From Isochrysis galbana (taxonomy: Eukaryota; Haptophyta; Isochrysidales; Isochrysidaceae), in NCBI GenBank assembly GCA_018136815.1, contig CM030931.1, positions 3,455,611-3,519,610 of the forward strand: a stretch of DNA of 64,000 nt, read 5' to 3'. A program made the position numbers and the translations under genes. Position 1 is the first letter of the stretch; every line of letters starts with the position of its first letter. A model generated the notes under the pieces. That model was not told the DNA's origin. It was given only the letters and a program-made list of their open reading frames with translations, and searched no databases. This document shows positions 32,911 to 43,177 of this stretch, piece by piece.

Positions 32911-33717
32911 TCACTGCTCGTGCATGACGTTGTCGCCGTTGCTCCTCTTCTCGCTCTCTTTTTGCGCCTCTTGCACAAAGGCGAATTTGGCGTCGAAGTC
33001 TTCCTCGACGGTCTTGGCGTTGGTGGCCTCCTCTTTGGGCGAGCTGTCCCCGTCGGGAAGTGCCGCAGCGGGAGCTGCGACTTCCTTGATTTCGAGCTGG
33101 ACCCTTTCGGGCTCAGGTGGCTTGACCTTGGCACTGAGCGGCACACGCAGAGTCAACTTCGAGCCATCCGATTCACGGAAGGCCTGCACGGCACGCGCAT
33201 CGTATACATCGAAAGGTAGGCTGACCGAGTATGATGCTGATCGCTGCTGTACTCCATCCTTATCGAGACTGGCCTTGATCATCAACTTGCCCTCCACAAC
33301 TTCAACGTGAAGACGTGCGTCCGGCTGGATCCTGAAGGACATCTCCACGGCATCGTCCTTCTCTACCCAGTGCGGCCGGCGAGAAAATGGAGACTCGAAG
33401 GCGTCGAGTGCTTGCGCAATTGAGTTGAAGTTCCGATGGGTAGGGCTTGCGAGAAGGCTTGATCCGAACGAAGGCCTTGGCGCAGCGAGTGCGTGCGTCG
33501 TGCGCATGAGCTCGTCGAACATGCTGTCAAAGGGCGAGGAGAATGCTCGGTCGAAGCGGCCGAACGAGTGCACGGGCACCATGGGCCTGTAGTACATGTA
33601 GGCCGCGGCGGGCGAGACGAGTGTCATCATGAGCATCAGCATGGCGTTGGAAGTGGAGAGCGCAGAGACTGCTGTTGGTGGACGGGTCGCGATGACGGCT
33701 GATGAGGTGGCGCTCAC
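32911..33717 (-). CDS. Small heat-shock (alpha-crystallin-like) protein with N-terminal signal
   Basis: A 268-aa single-exon gene. Residues 25-40 form a hydrophobic segment (AMLMLMMTLVSPAAA) ending in A-x-A-like residues followed by Y, so the protein probably enters the secretory route or, in a red-lineage alga, the plastid. Residues about 115-205 fit an alpha-crystallin domain: WVEKDDAVEMSFRIQPDARL, HVEVVEGKLMIKAS, YSVSLPFDVYDARAVQAF and the terminal G-x-L-x-L-x-V-P motif (GSKLTLRVPL). The C-terminal tail is acidic and Glu/Lys-rich. The match is clear but diverged, so chaperone activity is inferred. It is divergent from the CDF-like gene at 33980, 262 bp away. Confidence 0.8.
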   Translation of the reverse strand: MSATSSAVIATRPPTAVSALSTSNAMLMLMMTLVSPAAAYMYYRPMVPVHSFGRFDRAFSSPFDSMFDELMRTTHALAAPRPSFGSSLLASPTHRNFNSIAQALDAFESPFSRRPHWVEKDDAVEMSFRIQPDARLHVEVVEGKLMIKASLDKDGVQQRSASYSVSLPFDVYDARAVQAFRESDGSKLTLRVPLSAKVKPPEPERVQLEIKEVAAPAAALPDGDSSPKEEATNAKTVEEDFDAKFAFVQEAQKESEKRSNGDNVMHEQ

Positions 33718-33979
33718 GATGAGTCAGCGACAAAAGGACGCCGGACGTGTCCAGGTGACAAGGGAGAGAAAATGAGAAGAAAAGAGGGGAGAGAGGGATG
33801 TCGCGAGGCCTCTCGACGCGTCTGGCCCCTTGGGAAGAAAAGAAAAGGCGCCACCACTCAACGGATTTCCCGGAACTTCAAAGAGTGCTGGCATGATTAG
33901 AAAGAAAGGAGGAAAACAAGAAGGAATACGAAGTTGGAGAGTACCGGAAATCCAGGTTCATGAAAGAGAAGAAGTGTGA
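33718..33979. promoter_or_regulatory. Bidirectional intergenic promoter region
   Basis: These 262 bp separate the divergent starts of the Hsp20-like (33717, minus) and CDF-like (33980, plus) genes and must contain both promoters. The sequence is purine-rich on the plus strand. A TTTCCCGGAACTTC stretch at 33866-33879 partly resembles a heat-shock element (nGAAnnTTCn units), but this is weak. Confidence 0.5.
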
Positions 33980-34891
33980 ATGAATGAAACATACGTGAAG
34001 GGTGAAGAAAACAAGAGAGAGTCCGGGGGGCGGCGTCGGGCGCCTGGCTCGCCGATGGCGGCGCCGGCGCTGCAGGCGTGCGGCGCCGCGGCGATGCTCA
34101 CTGTGGGGGTAAGGAGCTCATCGGCATCACTGGTGAGCGGCGGCCTTATCCTCGCACTCGGCGCGGCCGAGGCCATCGCGAGCCATCCATGGTGGCTCTC
34201 TCGCCTCTGGTCGCGAATCGATCCGGCCCGGTGCTACCCGTTTGGAGCGGTCAGGCTTCCTGCGCTCCTACGCTTCTGTGCCGCAGTGATGGCGGTGGGT
34301 GCGGCCTTGCTGATCGTGCTCGAAATGATCGTCAAAATCCTCTTCCATCAGGTTGCCGATGGAGCTCCGCGCATGCGCGCTCAGTTGGTGCTCTTGATGT
34401 CTCTCCTCACAATGGTCATAGGGTGCTTGGAAAGCTATACCACACGGTGTATTCAACATTCAGGCGATGCGCGCGTGTGGCGTTCTATTGCTACGTTCGT
34501 CCTTGTATTGACTGGCGGCACGTTAAGTGACGCATTGGCAACCTGTGGCATCGTGGGACTCCTCATTTATCGCACGTTCGTGCTAGTGAAGACCGATGGG
34601 CGCTTGTTGATGCAATCAACATACGGCTCCTTTGAAAGTGCGGCGTACGACGATTGTGTACGGCGTGCTACCCGGCTTCCAGGCGTCGATACGATATACG
34701 ATGCATGTTTCTGGGAATTGGAAGGGAAAGGGGCCGCTGTGGGGGCTCTGCGTTGCATTCTCGACTCAAACTCAAGCGGTCATGGCAGCAACGATGTGAT
34801 GAAAACTATCAATCACGTCCGCAGCATTTTTAATGGCACGCCAGCAGCACATGACTTGTCGATACACGTCGAGATGCACACTGTGCGTTGA
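33980..34891 (+). CDS. CDF/ZnT-like membrane protein lacking canonical metal ligands
   Basis: A 303-aa single-exon protein. About five to six hydrophobic segments are visible (residues about 33-45, 50-67, 94-118, 133-150, 170-197). The segment RCYPFGAVRLPALLRF (84-99) followed by the long TM3 is the hallmark HPFGxxRxExL region of cation diffusion facilitators. The C-terminal cytoplasmic part (RLPGVDTIYDACFWELEGKG) matches the pGV..vh.l..W pattern. Known CDFs bind Zn/Mn through HxxxD or DxxxD motifs in TM2 and TM5. Here TM5 reads GTLSD, with Gly180 in place of His and Asp184 kept, and TM2 has none of the ligands. Transport of the usual ions is therefore doubtful. ATG 33980 is used; Met26 is an alternative. 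Confidence 0.75.
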   Translation: MNETYVKGEENKRESGGRRRAPGSPMAAPALQACGAAAMLTVGVRSSSASLVSGGLILALGAAEAIASHPWWLSRLWSRIDPARCYPFGAVRLPALLRFCAAVMAVGAALLIVLEMIVKILFHQVADGAPRMRAQLVLLMSLLTMVIGCLESYTTRCIQHSGDARVWRSIATFVLVLTGGTLSDALATCGIVGLLIYRTFVLVKTDGRLLMQSTYGSFESAAYDDCVRRATRLPGVDTIYDACFWELEGKGAAVGALRCILDSNSSGHGSNDVMKTINHVRSIFNGTPAAHDLSIHVEMHTVR

Positions 34892-36472
34892 AATTTGTCG
34901 CATCACACCTCACCGATGCTGACTCGCGCGGAATCCATTTCGATATGTTGCAAAGCTCTTTCAATTTACGTTTCGACTCAAAGCATGCGTGGACTTGTCT
35001 ACTTACACTGCCCCTCCGTTGTTGCTCTTGATCTTGCTTTTTTTTCACCATTAGTTCCCTCCAGTATCTAGTATGATACTTTCTTTCTTCTGTTCTGCAT
35101 TCGACCATAAAACTCGTGAGAGACACATGCAAGTACAACTACTACGTGCGAGGGTACCGCGTGCACCCGTGGCATACCGTCGAAGCGATGTGCTCAGCTT
35201 GTGCTGGTATACCGCTGACGAGAGTGCACGCGGCCTTCCAACTCCTAATGCTCTCATGAGCTCAAGACACACCTGAGAAATTTATACGTTTGCTTGCGAA
35301 CGCCCCCGATGTCCTGTCATACATGATAGCATATGCACATATTAATCTATACATACGGTTTTGTTTTGTGTTGCCGAACTGAACTTTTTCAGTTCGGGGT
35401 GTCGGGATGGGCAATAGTGTGATGAGCGTTCAAAACAAAAAAACTCAACAACATATTTCCCTAGGATTCTGATTAAGACAAACACCTTTTGAAGATGTCG
35501 CGTCGCACGTGGCTTTGGGTCTCTACCTTTGACCTTTGTAGCCACGCCCCTTAGACCCTTCCTATTCCACCCCAACCTGCAACCTGCCCTGGGGCTCTGT
35601 TGCATCCAGAGTATTTTATACTCTATGCGGATGCGGTGCTTCTATCAATGTGTGTAGTGTGTGAGAAAAATTGAGTGAGTTTTGTTGTCGCCAATGAGTT
35701 GTCCGGAAGCTTCGCCGCATTGCACCCCGAGTGTTTTTAGTTTGTGCGCTTGTGGTTGTCCATATTTGTACCATTGATTTGTGCTTGTGCGATGTTGCGT
35801 TAGTTTTCGGAGTCTTCTTGTTGGTAAGTGAGTGATGTGGGGGTAGTGACTCGTCTTTCCTACTTGATGATTCCACCTATCACCTATCACAAGAAGACCT
35901 CCTTACGTGAGAGGCGCACACCACGCCCCAAGTGCGAGTAGCAAGCGCAGACTGCTTACCACTACCAGTGACTGAAACGTCCATTTTACTTAATATAGGA
36001 AGCTCAGAGCACTAAATTGCCGCGAAGCACCTTCAAACAAAGGTGCTTCTATCCGCCTCTTAAGAGGTACATTAGATGTTAGAGGAAGGAGGAAGGGCTA
36101 AATCACGTAATTCATATTTATTTCATACACGATACAATTGCAATAATGCCTGAAAACATTTGCTGTGCTGCAGCAGCCTGCGGCGCACGACGCATGTTCT
36201 CGTGAAATGTCGGCGCTTCTCTAATTTCTCCCTCTGAAAAGGCCCTCTGCCTCAGTTGCACTTCCACCCTCAGCCTGGCATGACTACATTCCTGGGCAAC
36301 GTCGTCATGCAGTCAACCACTGCAAGGTTGGAGCCAGGGCGGGCCCATCAACACCGTAACGTGGCAGGGGGGCACCTTGGTGCGGCCCGTGGGAAGCGCT
36401 CCTCGAGGCAGGTCTGTTGCGGCTATCCTACTGATGTACAGACACTTCAGTCACGCCTAGAAGGTGGTGTTG
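34892..36472. other. Intergenic with one strong hairpin
   Basis: A perfect 10-bp stem with a 4-nt loop lies at 35374-35397 (CCGAACTGAA, CTTT, TTCAGTTCGG). No gene is recognised. The region is less GC-rich than average. Confidence 0.5.
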
Positions 36473-36862
36473 CTATTGCCGGGTCGGCGGCGCAGAATGC
36501 GGCGAGATGGCCAAGTCGTCTTCGTTCCGTCCGTCTAGGAAGCGTCCCGTCGCACCACCCTGCGGCCATGCGTAGTTGATCGTTCCACCCGAAGTCACAC
36601 TCATGATGTGCTGTTGCCAGATACGGTTGATGCGCCGACGCTGCTGCCACCTTCGGAGCAGCCAGCAGCCGAGCAGCGTGGCAATCAGAGCGGCGATAAT
36701 GACGGGGATGGCGACTTCCAATGGCAAAGGCAGGAACGATGGCCCCTGCTCCCCGGATGACGCGTCGGGCAAGTCATCGACGGGCATGGCGCCGCCACCA
36801 GCCGGGCGCAGAGCGGCGCGGGCGGCGCCACCAGCCGCCAGCGGCCTCGCTCTATCCCTCAA
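36473..36862 (-). CDS. Small single-pass membrane protein, hypothetical
   Basis: A 129-aa minus-strand frame. A Pro/acidic region is followed by one strong transmembrane helix (VAIPVIIAALIATLLGCWLL, roughly residues 49-68) and then a basic stop-transfer segment (RRWQQRRRINRIW). The remainder is polar. The start could be Met1 (36862) or Met26 (36787). No family recognised. The topology suggests a single-pass protein with its basic side in the cytosol. Confidence 0.5.
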   Translation of the reverse strand: MRDRARPLAAGGAARAALRPAGGGAMPVDDLPDASSGEQGPSFLPLPLEVAIPVIIAALIATLLGCWLLRRWQQRRRINRIWQQHIMSVTSGGTINYAWPQGGATGRFLDGRNEDDLAISPHSAPPTRQ

Positions 36863-36917
36863 CTGAAAAATACTGAGGGATCTGGCTCCTCAGTTAAATG
36901 TGGAAGTAGGCTATTGG

Positions 36918-37205
36918 CCTAGATGGGGAAAACAGAGGGGGGGCATGGGGGGCAGGGAGAGGGGGCAGTAGGATGCGCGCCCGGCAGCCTGCGTGCAAGG
37001 TTATGGCTGGCCGAGGCATGCTGCACGGGGGACGCGTCGATTAGCGGACCGACGCTTGCCCGCGCTCGTGTCGGACGTCGGCCCTCCGCGACTCCACGAT
37101 AGTGATTTCGATTTCTGGCCTGTTTCCGCGTTTTCTTGTTACGCATCGCTGTGGGGGCTACCGTGGGGGTCGGAGGCCCAAAGGGCACCGGATATGTGCT
37201 AGTTA
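36918..37205. other. Solo hAT-like terminus and G-rich sequence
   Basis: CCTAGATGGGGAAAACAG at 36918-36935 matches the left end of the element at 56678 almost exactly. No partner end or duplicated GCTATTGG flank was found, so this is a broken copy. The rest shows no gene. Confidence 0.5.
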
Positions 37206-37209
37206 CACC

Positions 37210-37632
37210 TATCCAGTCCCTATATCAAAAATCTCGTAATGAATCCTCAATCTTGACTTGCGACTTGGTCAATTTTCACCCTTAGAAGTTAAAATAGATG
37301 TTTGACCGCGCTACTACGCCCTACATATTTCTTTTATGATTCTGCCTAATATTAATATACCCATTTCCAGTAGCATACCCTAATGATCGCGTGATATAAA
37401 ACCTCAATCTTGACTTAGTGAATTTTCACCCTTGGAAGTTAAAAGCCCTGTTTGACCTAGGACCTAGCCTAGGTCAAACAGGGCTTTTAACTTCCAAGGG
37501 TGAAGCTAGGTCAAACAGGGCTTTTAACTTCCAAGGGTGAAAATTCACTAAGTCAAGATTGAGGTTTTATCACGCGATTTTTAGGGTATTACACTGGAAA
37601 TGGGTATATTAGGCAGAATCTTATAAGAAATA
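37210..37632. repeat. Large imperfect palindrome of a dispersed repeat
   Basis: Arms 37325-37470 and about 37480-37632 are near-perfect inverted copies (TTTGACCTAG, AACTTCCAAGGGTGAA, CTAAGTCAAGATTGAGG, AATGGGTATATTAG). One inner portion is additionally duplicated in direct orientation (37481-37545). A single partial copy sits at 37210-37310. The structure could extrude a long hairpin. Confidence 0.85.
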
Positions 37633-37869
37633 TGCACATTTTCGACGCCATTCGACACACAGACCCAAAAACGTTTTCGCGCTCGTGCGAAATTGAAATT
37701 GACGTCGACCACAAAAGTGCACCACAGGTCGCGCTTAGGGCTGCCTAACGTTTACTTTAGGGCCCAACGTTCAGTTAGCGTTCGACTAAAAACTCAAACA
37801 TTGTTGATGTTCACTTGTGTTCAAGGCCAATCCTCAACGTTGTTCTTGTTCAGTGGTTCTCCTCACCTG

Positions 37870-38426
37870 TTCCTGTTGTTCAGGCGGAGACTCTTCGGCG
37901 GCTCGGCGGCGTAAGGACCCAGCTCGGTCGCCAAGTCCCAGTAGATCAGACGCATGCGGCCCTCATCGTTGCGCCACAGATCGTCGCGTTTGTGCCACAC
38001 CCACAACGAGCCGTTGATGCTCACGAACTAGTCTCCCGCGAGCGAGTTGAGGAGCGCGTAGGCTTCGACATCGGTCTTTGGCGGCGGCGGCGCGTGCTGC
38101 ATGCTCGCCGGCATCTCGGTGGGGTCGCGGTTCTCGTACTCGTAGGTTGGCGCAGCAGGAATGTACATAGGCGCAGCAGGGATGCGCCAATACCTCGGTT
38201 GCCCGGCATCATCGGCAACCGTTGAGCGCCTCTTCTCCGTGGTTGGATTTGCCTTTTCAAAGTATCGCAAGAGTGCGCATTCCGACACACTCGAAGCGGC
38301 AGTCTTTGCAAAGCTGAATGTGGAGTGATTGTGATTGTGTGCGGTGTGTGTATGTGGTGTGGCGGCGTGCACTTCGAGCAAACGATGCGCGATGCGTGCG
38401 TGTCGTGGTGTTTCGTTTCGGCCCAT
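37870..38426 (-). pseudogene. Protein-coding remnant with one in-frame stop
   Basis: The minus-strand frame from 38426 reads to LLNSLAGD and meets TAG at 38028-38030. The same frame then continues with good protein-like sequence (INGSLWVWHKRDDLWRNDEG, then RMRLIYWDLATELGPYAAEP) to about 37870. The second half has far more Trp, Arg and Asp than noncoding frames nearby. This suggests a gene broken by one nonsense mutation. The family is not recognised. Confidence 0.45.
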
Positions 38427-38535
38427 CTGGTATTCGTTTCAGTCATGAGTCTGAGGTGCCTATGTGCTATGCGTAGGAGTGGGGTGGTGTGTAATAAGTG
38501 CTCTCTATGTGCATCATAAGCTACACCTATACTAT

Positions 38536-39678
38536 TTTTATTTTTAACAAATTTTTATGGGTCGCGGCGCGGCAAAGGAACGGAACTAGCGCTAACTCAA
38601 GACAGGACTCCCTGCCGCGGCAAGCGCAAGCACCCTTCCCCCTTATGCCACCCAGCTCTTCACTAGCTACCTGCGCTAGCTGTAGCGCCCCTCCCTCCAC
38701 ACTCAAACAGCCCCCCACGCCAGGATCCTGTTCTGGTCTCGCAGGCAAGGGGGCCTAATGGGAGGGAGAGGAGCAACTCCTCAGAGAGGAGCTGTGGGGA
38801 AGGAGATGTCTGAGTGGGGGCGCTATACCCTTGCGCTAGGCATGGGCAGCGACGCCGCCTCAAGACATGTCCTCCCTCTTGTCTTGAGTCGAAATTATTG
38901 GTGCTTGAAAAAGAGGGCGAGGGGGGTTGTGCTTCTTGGGTTGTTGGTAGTTGGAAGAGGGAGTGGGATAGGGAGTCAGGTATTGGAAGAGGGCCCAAAG
39001 GGCACTGAGTTGTAGGTGCTTGTGGCCCACAAGAGTGGGGTGAAAACGATAAGTGCAAGTGTATCAACATGGGTCTTGAGTTTGAGTTGAAAATTTTGGT
39101 GCTTGAAACAGAGGGTGAGGGGGTTCGTGCTGTTTGGGTTGGTTGTGGTGTGAAGGGGGAGTGGGAGAGGGAGTCTAGTGTTGAAAGAGGGCCCAAGGCA
39201 GGGCACTGAGCTGTAGGTACTTGTGGCCCACAGGAGTGGGGTGAAGAAAACAAGTGTGTCAACAAGTTGGGAAACAGAGGCATGGGGTGCTCTCCAGGGA
39301 AGATTGATGGTTGTGAAGTGCCCTCCCATGATGGGTGCACTGATGGTAGAGGTTTCCACCATGGGAAGGGCAGCTGAGCTGCCCTCCCACATGAGGTGCT
39401 CTTGGGGTGGGAGGGTTTCCCACTGTTGGAGGGGGTCTCAAAGACCCCCTGCATGCTACGCAGAGCCATGGTGGCAACCTGTTCGGTGCCAGTGCTCGCC
39501 ACCCCGCGCGCTTGCGCGGGTGTGGTTTGGATGGGCTGGATGGGCTTTGAGAGGGCTTTCTGACGAGCCGCCTCGGGCGGCATGGGGCGTCCCAGGTGGG
39601 GCGCGGTGGCGAGGGTCGCCTGGGGCTCGGGAGCGGTCGCGGCACGCTCCATAGGTCAAACTATAACAATAGTTTGGT
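38536..39678 (-). mobile_element. ORF1-only LINE-type element with 17-bp target duplication
   Basis: It is flanked by AGCTACACCTATACTAT at 38519-38535 and 39679-39695. The minus strand starts with AACTATTGTTATAGTTTGACCT and then ATGGAG, the same leader as the element at 15510-16953. The other end is an A-rich tail (AAAAATAAAAA on the minus strand). Only ORF1 is present. Confidence 0.85.
38663..39652 (-). CDS. LINE ORF1 protein (329 aa) with internal duplication
   Basis: It starts MERAATAPEPQATLATAPHL, homologous to the other MERA ORF1 starts. It is Pro/Ser/Thr-rich. The motif SPHSCGPQxPTxQC with the following GPL..LDSLSHS occurs twice, about 70 residues apart, showing an internal tandem duplication. 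No zinc knuckle is evident. The intact frame suggests a fairly recent insertion. Confidence 0.6.
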   Translation of the reverse strand: MERAATAPEPQATLATAPHLGRPMPPEAARQKALSKPIQPIQTTPAQARGVASTGTEQVATMALRSMQGVFETPSNSGKPSHPKSTSCGRAAQLPFPWWKPLPSVHPSWEGTSQPSIFPGEHPMPLFPNLLTHLFSSPHSCGPQVPTAQCPALGPLSTLDSLSHSPFTPQPTQTARTPSPSVSSTKIFNSNSRPMLIHLHLSFSPHSCGPQAPTTQCPLGPLPIPDSLSHSLFQLPTTQEAQPPSPSFSSTNNFDSRQEGGHVLRRRRCPCLAQGYSAPTQTSPSPQLLSEELLLSLPLGPLACETRTGSWRGGLFECGGRGATASAGS

Positions 39679-39699
39679 AGCTACACCTATACTATAGCT

Positions 39700-40966
39700 A
39701 TAGCTAGAGAGAGAGAGAGAGCCACTTTTTAATATAATGAGAGGCCCGCCGCAGGCGAAGCCGAAGCCTACGGTGTGTGCACATTGCTAGCCAGACACTC
39801 GACACCGGCAACTGTGTTCAACACTGTTCATAGTGTTCAGTCGCCGCTTCGTGTTCTTTTGGTTCTTGTTCAACTGCTCGTTGTTGTTCTTGTTCGGCTC
39901 AGAGGCTTGTTGCTAAGTGTTGTTCTTGTTCAGAATCTGAACAGTGTTCAGCGCTTAACGTTAAGCAGCTCTAGTCGCGCTGTGCGACGCGCGCCTGCGT
40001 TCCGTCCGTCCAGGTGTGGTTAGTTTTCGCCCTGTTTGGTTTAGTTTGTGTGGTTCCGTGCCCCTTAACTTTTTGAGTCCTTGCGTTGTAGTCTCCCGTG
40101 TCTACCTCGGACCTAAGAAGCTCTCATTCTCACTCTCTCTCTTCCACTAGCTCGCTAGCTAGCCTCGTCCCTACTCTCCGACGCCACGCGTCGCAATCCT
40201 CCGACCGTAAGTCCACTTCGTCGCTCGTGGCGCTCGATGGCAGACACTGTCAGACCCGATTCTTACTATGACCTATCAGACATTTTCCCGCCAGCAACAA
40301 TCAACGAACCTTCCACGACCGCGTCAGCTGCCGGCTCGATCGAACGGCCCTCTGCCTATGAGCCTATAGTCATCGCGTGTTCGACACCGAGCCGCTTTCG
40401 CCGGGGCTTTCCGCTCACGGTCAAAAATGTCGACCCCCCCCATATTAGTACTTAAAAAGCCGTGTTTGACCGCCCTATTTGACCGCCCTATCATCTCTCA
40501 CCCAACCCCAACCCGCAACCCGGCTCTCATAGTCACAGTGCTCACAGCAAGTCGACTCAAGCCTTGCAAGGCCTTCCCTAGGGATAGGGAGGGAGCCAAA
40601 CCCCTCCCAACAGCACTCGCACCGATCAACTTAGCCTAATAGTTCCTTCAGAAATACCAGCGATAAGGGCTTATCAGGCACCGTCGTTGTGTCGTTGTCG
40701 TTGGCTCACATGATCTCGCATTCGATCTCCCCGCTGCTTCCACTTATTTCTCTGCCGCTGTGAAGTCTGAAGTCTCTCTCTCCATTCACGCCGCACCTCC
40801 CCCAGCCCCCCCCCCCCCCTATCACATACACGTTCCGTCGACCCTCTTTCCTCCTCCTCGGCCGACGCAGAGGGCGAGAGAGAGGGTGAGAGGGTGAGAG
40901 GGTGAGAGGGGGAGCGAGCGAGCGAGCGAGCGAGCGAGAGAGGGTGGTAGGTAGCTAGGTCAGAAG
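39700..40966. other. Intergenic with GAGC microsatellite and a dispersed repeat
   Basis: It has GTTGTTCTTG-rich sequence (39830-39960) and a frame at 40237-40455 without domains. Then comes a repeat copy (40391-40476) that is inverted at 54099-54186, and GAGAGGGT and GAGC tandem repeats (40880-40938) just before the RF3 start. The last part is probably the RF3 promoter. Confidence 0.5.
40391..40476. repeat. Dispersed repeat, inverse copy at 54099-54186
   Basis: GCCGCTTTCGCCGGGGCTTT through ATTAGTACTTAAAAAGCC to GTTTGACCGCCCT is nearly identical, as reverse complement, to 54099-54186. The terminal TTTGACCGCCC is also found in the 29.5- and 37.3-kb repeats. Confidence 0.8.
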
Positions 40967-42981
40967 ATGCAGCTTACTGTGCTGCTCTCTCCGGTCCTCG
41001 CCTACGCATGGGCTCCACGCCTCCTCGTTCCCGCACACGCCACAACGCGAGTGAAGCTCGCTCTCGAGGCGGATCTCTCAGCAGAGGTGCTCCGCCGGCG
41101 AAACCTCGCCATCATCAGCCACCCCGATGCGGGCAAGACAACGTTGACGGAGAAGCTGCTCCTGTACGGTGGTGCGATCAAGCAGGCCGGCGCCGTCAAG
41201 GCAAAGGGTGAGCAGCGACGAGCCACCTCAGACTTCATGGAGCTCGAGCAGGAGCGAGGAATCTCTATTTCGAGCACTGTTCTCTCATACGAGTACAGGG
41301 GGAAGCAAGTCAACGTGCTGGACACGCCCGGGCATCAGGATTTCTCCGAGGACACATATCGTACTCTCGCAGCGGCGGACAACGCGGTGATGCTAGTTGA
41401 TGCTGCCAAGGGCCTTGAGCCGCAGACGCGCAAGCTATTTGAAGTCGCAAGGCTGCGCCGCTTGCCTCTCTTCACCTTCATCAACAAGTTGGATCGGCCG
41501 TCGCTCTCGCCGTACGAGCTCGTCGACCAGATCGAACAGGAATTTGGTATCTCCTGCTGCCCCCTCCTCTGGCCCATTGGGTCCGGCGATCGGTTCAAGG
41601 GCGTCCTGGAGCGTTCTGCAAACAAGGTGCACTTGTTCAACCGCGGAGAGCGCGGCAAACGAGCCGAAGAAACTATTGTCTCTCTCGACGACCCGGAGCT
41701 CGAGGCATTCATCGGGGACAGCGAGCTGCATGCCCAGCTCATGGATGACGTAAGCTGCCAAACAGTCTCCGAAAGTTTGCATCGGGCATGCGTGTCGATT
41801 GCCATGGAGGACCGCCGTTTGAGTGACTGGACTTGCCTTGTCCCTTACAGGTGGAGATGCTTGATGGACTCATGGAGCCACTAGACATGGAGAAGCTCTT
41901 GCGCGGCGAGCAGACTCCTGTACTATTCGGTTCAGCAATGACCAATTTTGGAGTGCAGCTGCTTCTTGACACCCTTATGAGCTTGGGCTCGCCGCCGCTC
42001 GCCCGCGCGCTTGACGCAGGTGACGAAGCGGACTTTACTTCGGGCGAGCTGTCGGGCGACGAGGAGACTGTCGACCCGGCTAGCTCGGAATTCTCGGGCT
42101 TTGTCTTCAAGCTCCAGGCGAATACCGACCCTAAACACCGTGATAGAATTGCGTATGTTCGGATTTGCTCTGGCCGGTTCGAGAAGGGGCTCAAAGTGAA
42201 GCACTCACGGCTGCGAGGGCAGCAGCTCACCATCTCGCAAGCACAAACGATGTTGGGTGCCGACCGGTCGACCCTCGAGGGTTGGTCGTACCCGGGTGAC
42301 GTAGTTGGGATCCCCTTTTCTCCGGGCCAGATGGCAATTGGCGACACGCTTTACACCGGCTCGAAGCGCATCTCCTATTCGAAGATTCCTTCTTTCTCGC
42401 CGGAGATCTTCGCGCGGTGTATCAATCCAACACCTTCGAAATACAAGTCATTCAACAAGGGCCTCGAGCAGCTGCTAAACGAAGGGGCCGTTCAGCAACT
42501 CGTCGAGCGTGGAGATACAGGTGCGCTATTACCGCGTTCCTGCGGCGCGTAAACCGTGTCTTTCCTGGCCAACTCCATGGTAACCTACAATATCGCCTAC
42601 GCCTCGTGGGGTGCTGCTAACGTACCACTCTCGTCCTCGCGCGCAGGTGGTGGGGTGCCCATACTAGCCGCGGTCGGCCCGCTACAACTTGAGGTCGTCA
42701 GCTCCCGTCTGAAGAGTGAGTATGGGGTGGATGTGACCTATGAGATGATGCCGCAGACGCAAGCCCGCTGGGCCATGGCCGGATGGGATAAGGTCGATGA
42801 GGCCATCAAGGGGCGCAAGTTGCTCAACGTCAAGGCCTTAGAGGATGTGTACGGCCGCCCAGTCCTCTTATTTGCGAGCGAGTGGACTCTCAACAACGCG
42901 GTGGCGGAGTTTGGAGAAGAGCTCCAACTTCGTCCATATGCGCTTGCCCCCGACGTCCAGGAGCGCCGCCGCAAAAAGTGA
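40967..42981 (+). CDS. prfC: Peptide chain release factor 3, probably plastid-targeted
   Basis: RF3 is a translational GTPase that recycles RF1/RF2 from bacterial-type ribosomes. Exons 40967-41749, 41851-42520 and 42647-42981 encode 595 aa. Introns of 101 nt (GAC/GTAAGC ... TTACAG) and 126 nt (ACAG/GTGCGC ... GCGCAG) are GT-AG. The G domain shows [16 protein letters not shown] (G1), the RGISISS switch I segment, [14 protein letters not shown] (G3) and NKLDR (G4). The C-terminal RF3 domain includes [15 protein letters not shown] and ends in ERRRKK. The N-terminal [20 protein letters not shown] is a signal peptide with AYA-WAP, similar to the ASAFAP motif at plastid presequence cleavage sites in red-lineage algae. 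The E. coli protein is 529 aa, so the extra length fits the presequence. Confidence 0.95.
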
Positions 42982-43177
42982 TCCAAAGAACTGCGGTGAT
43001 GTTCATGCCCAACGCGATAGTGGGGTGATTATTGTCGTATCGCCAACGTGCAGCCATGGCCGAGCCCTAGCTTTCACCCATAACACGACATTCGCTAGCT
43101 AACTATCGCTAATATCGCTCACTCGATCTGCTGCATCGTGTGCACATTATGAGCATGACAAATACTTCATAATCTTC

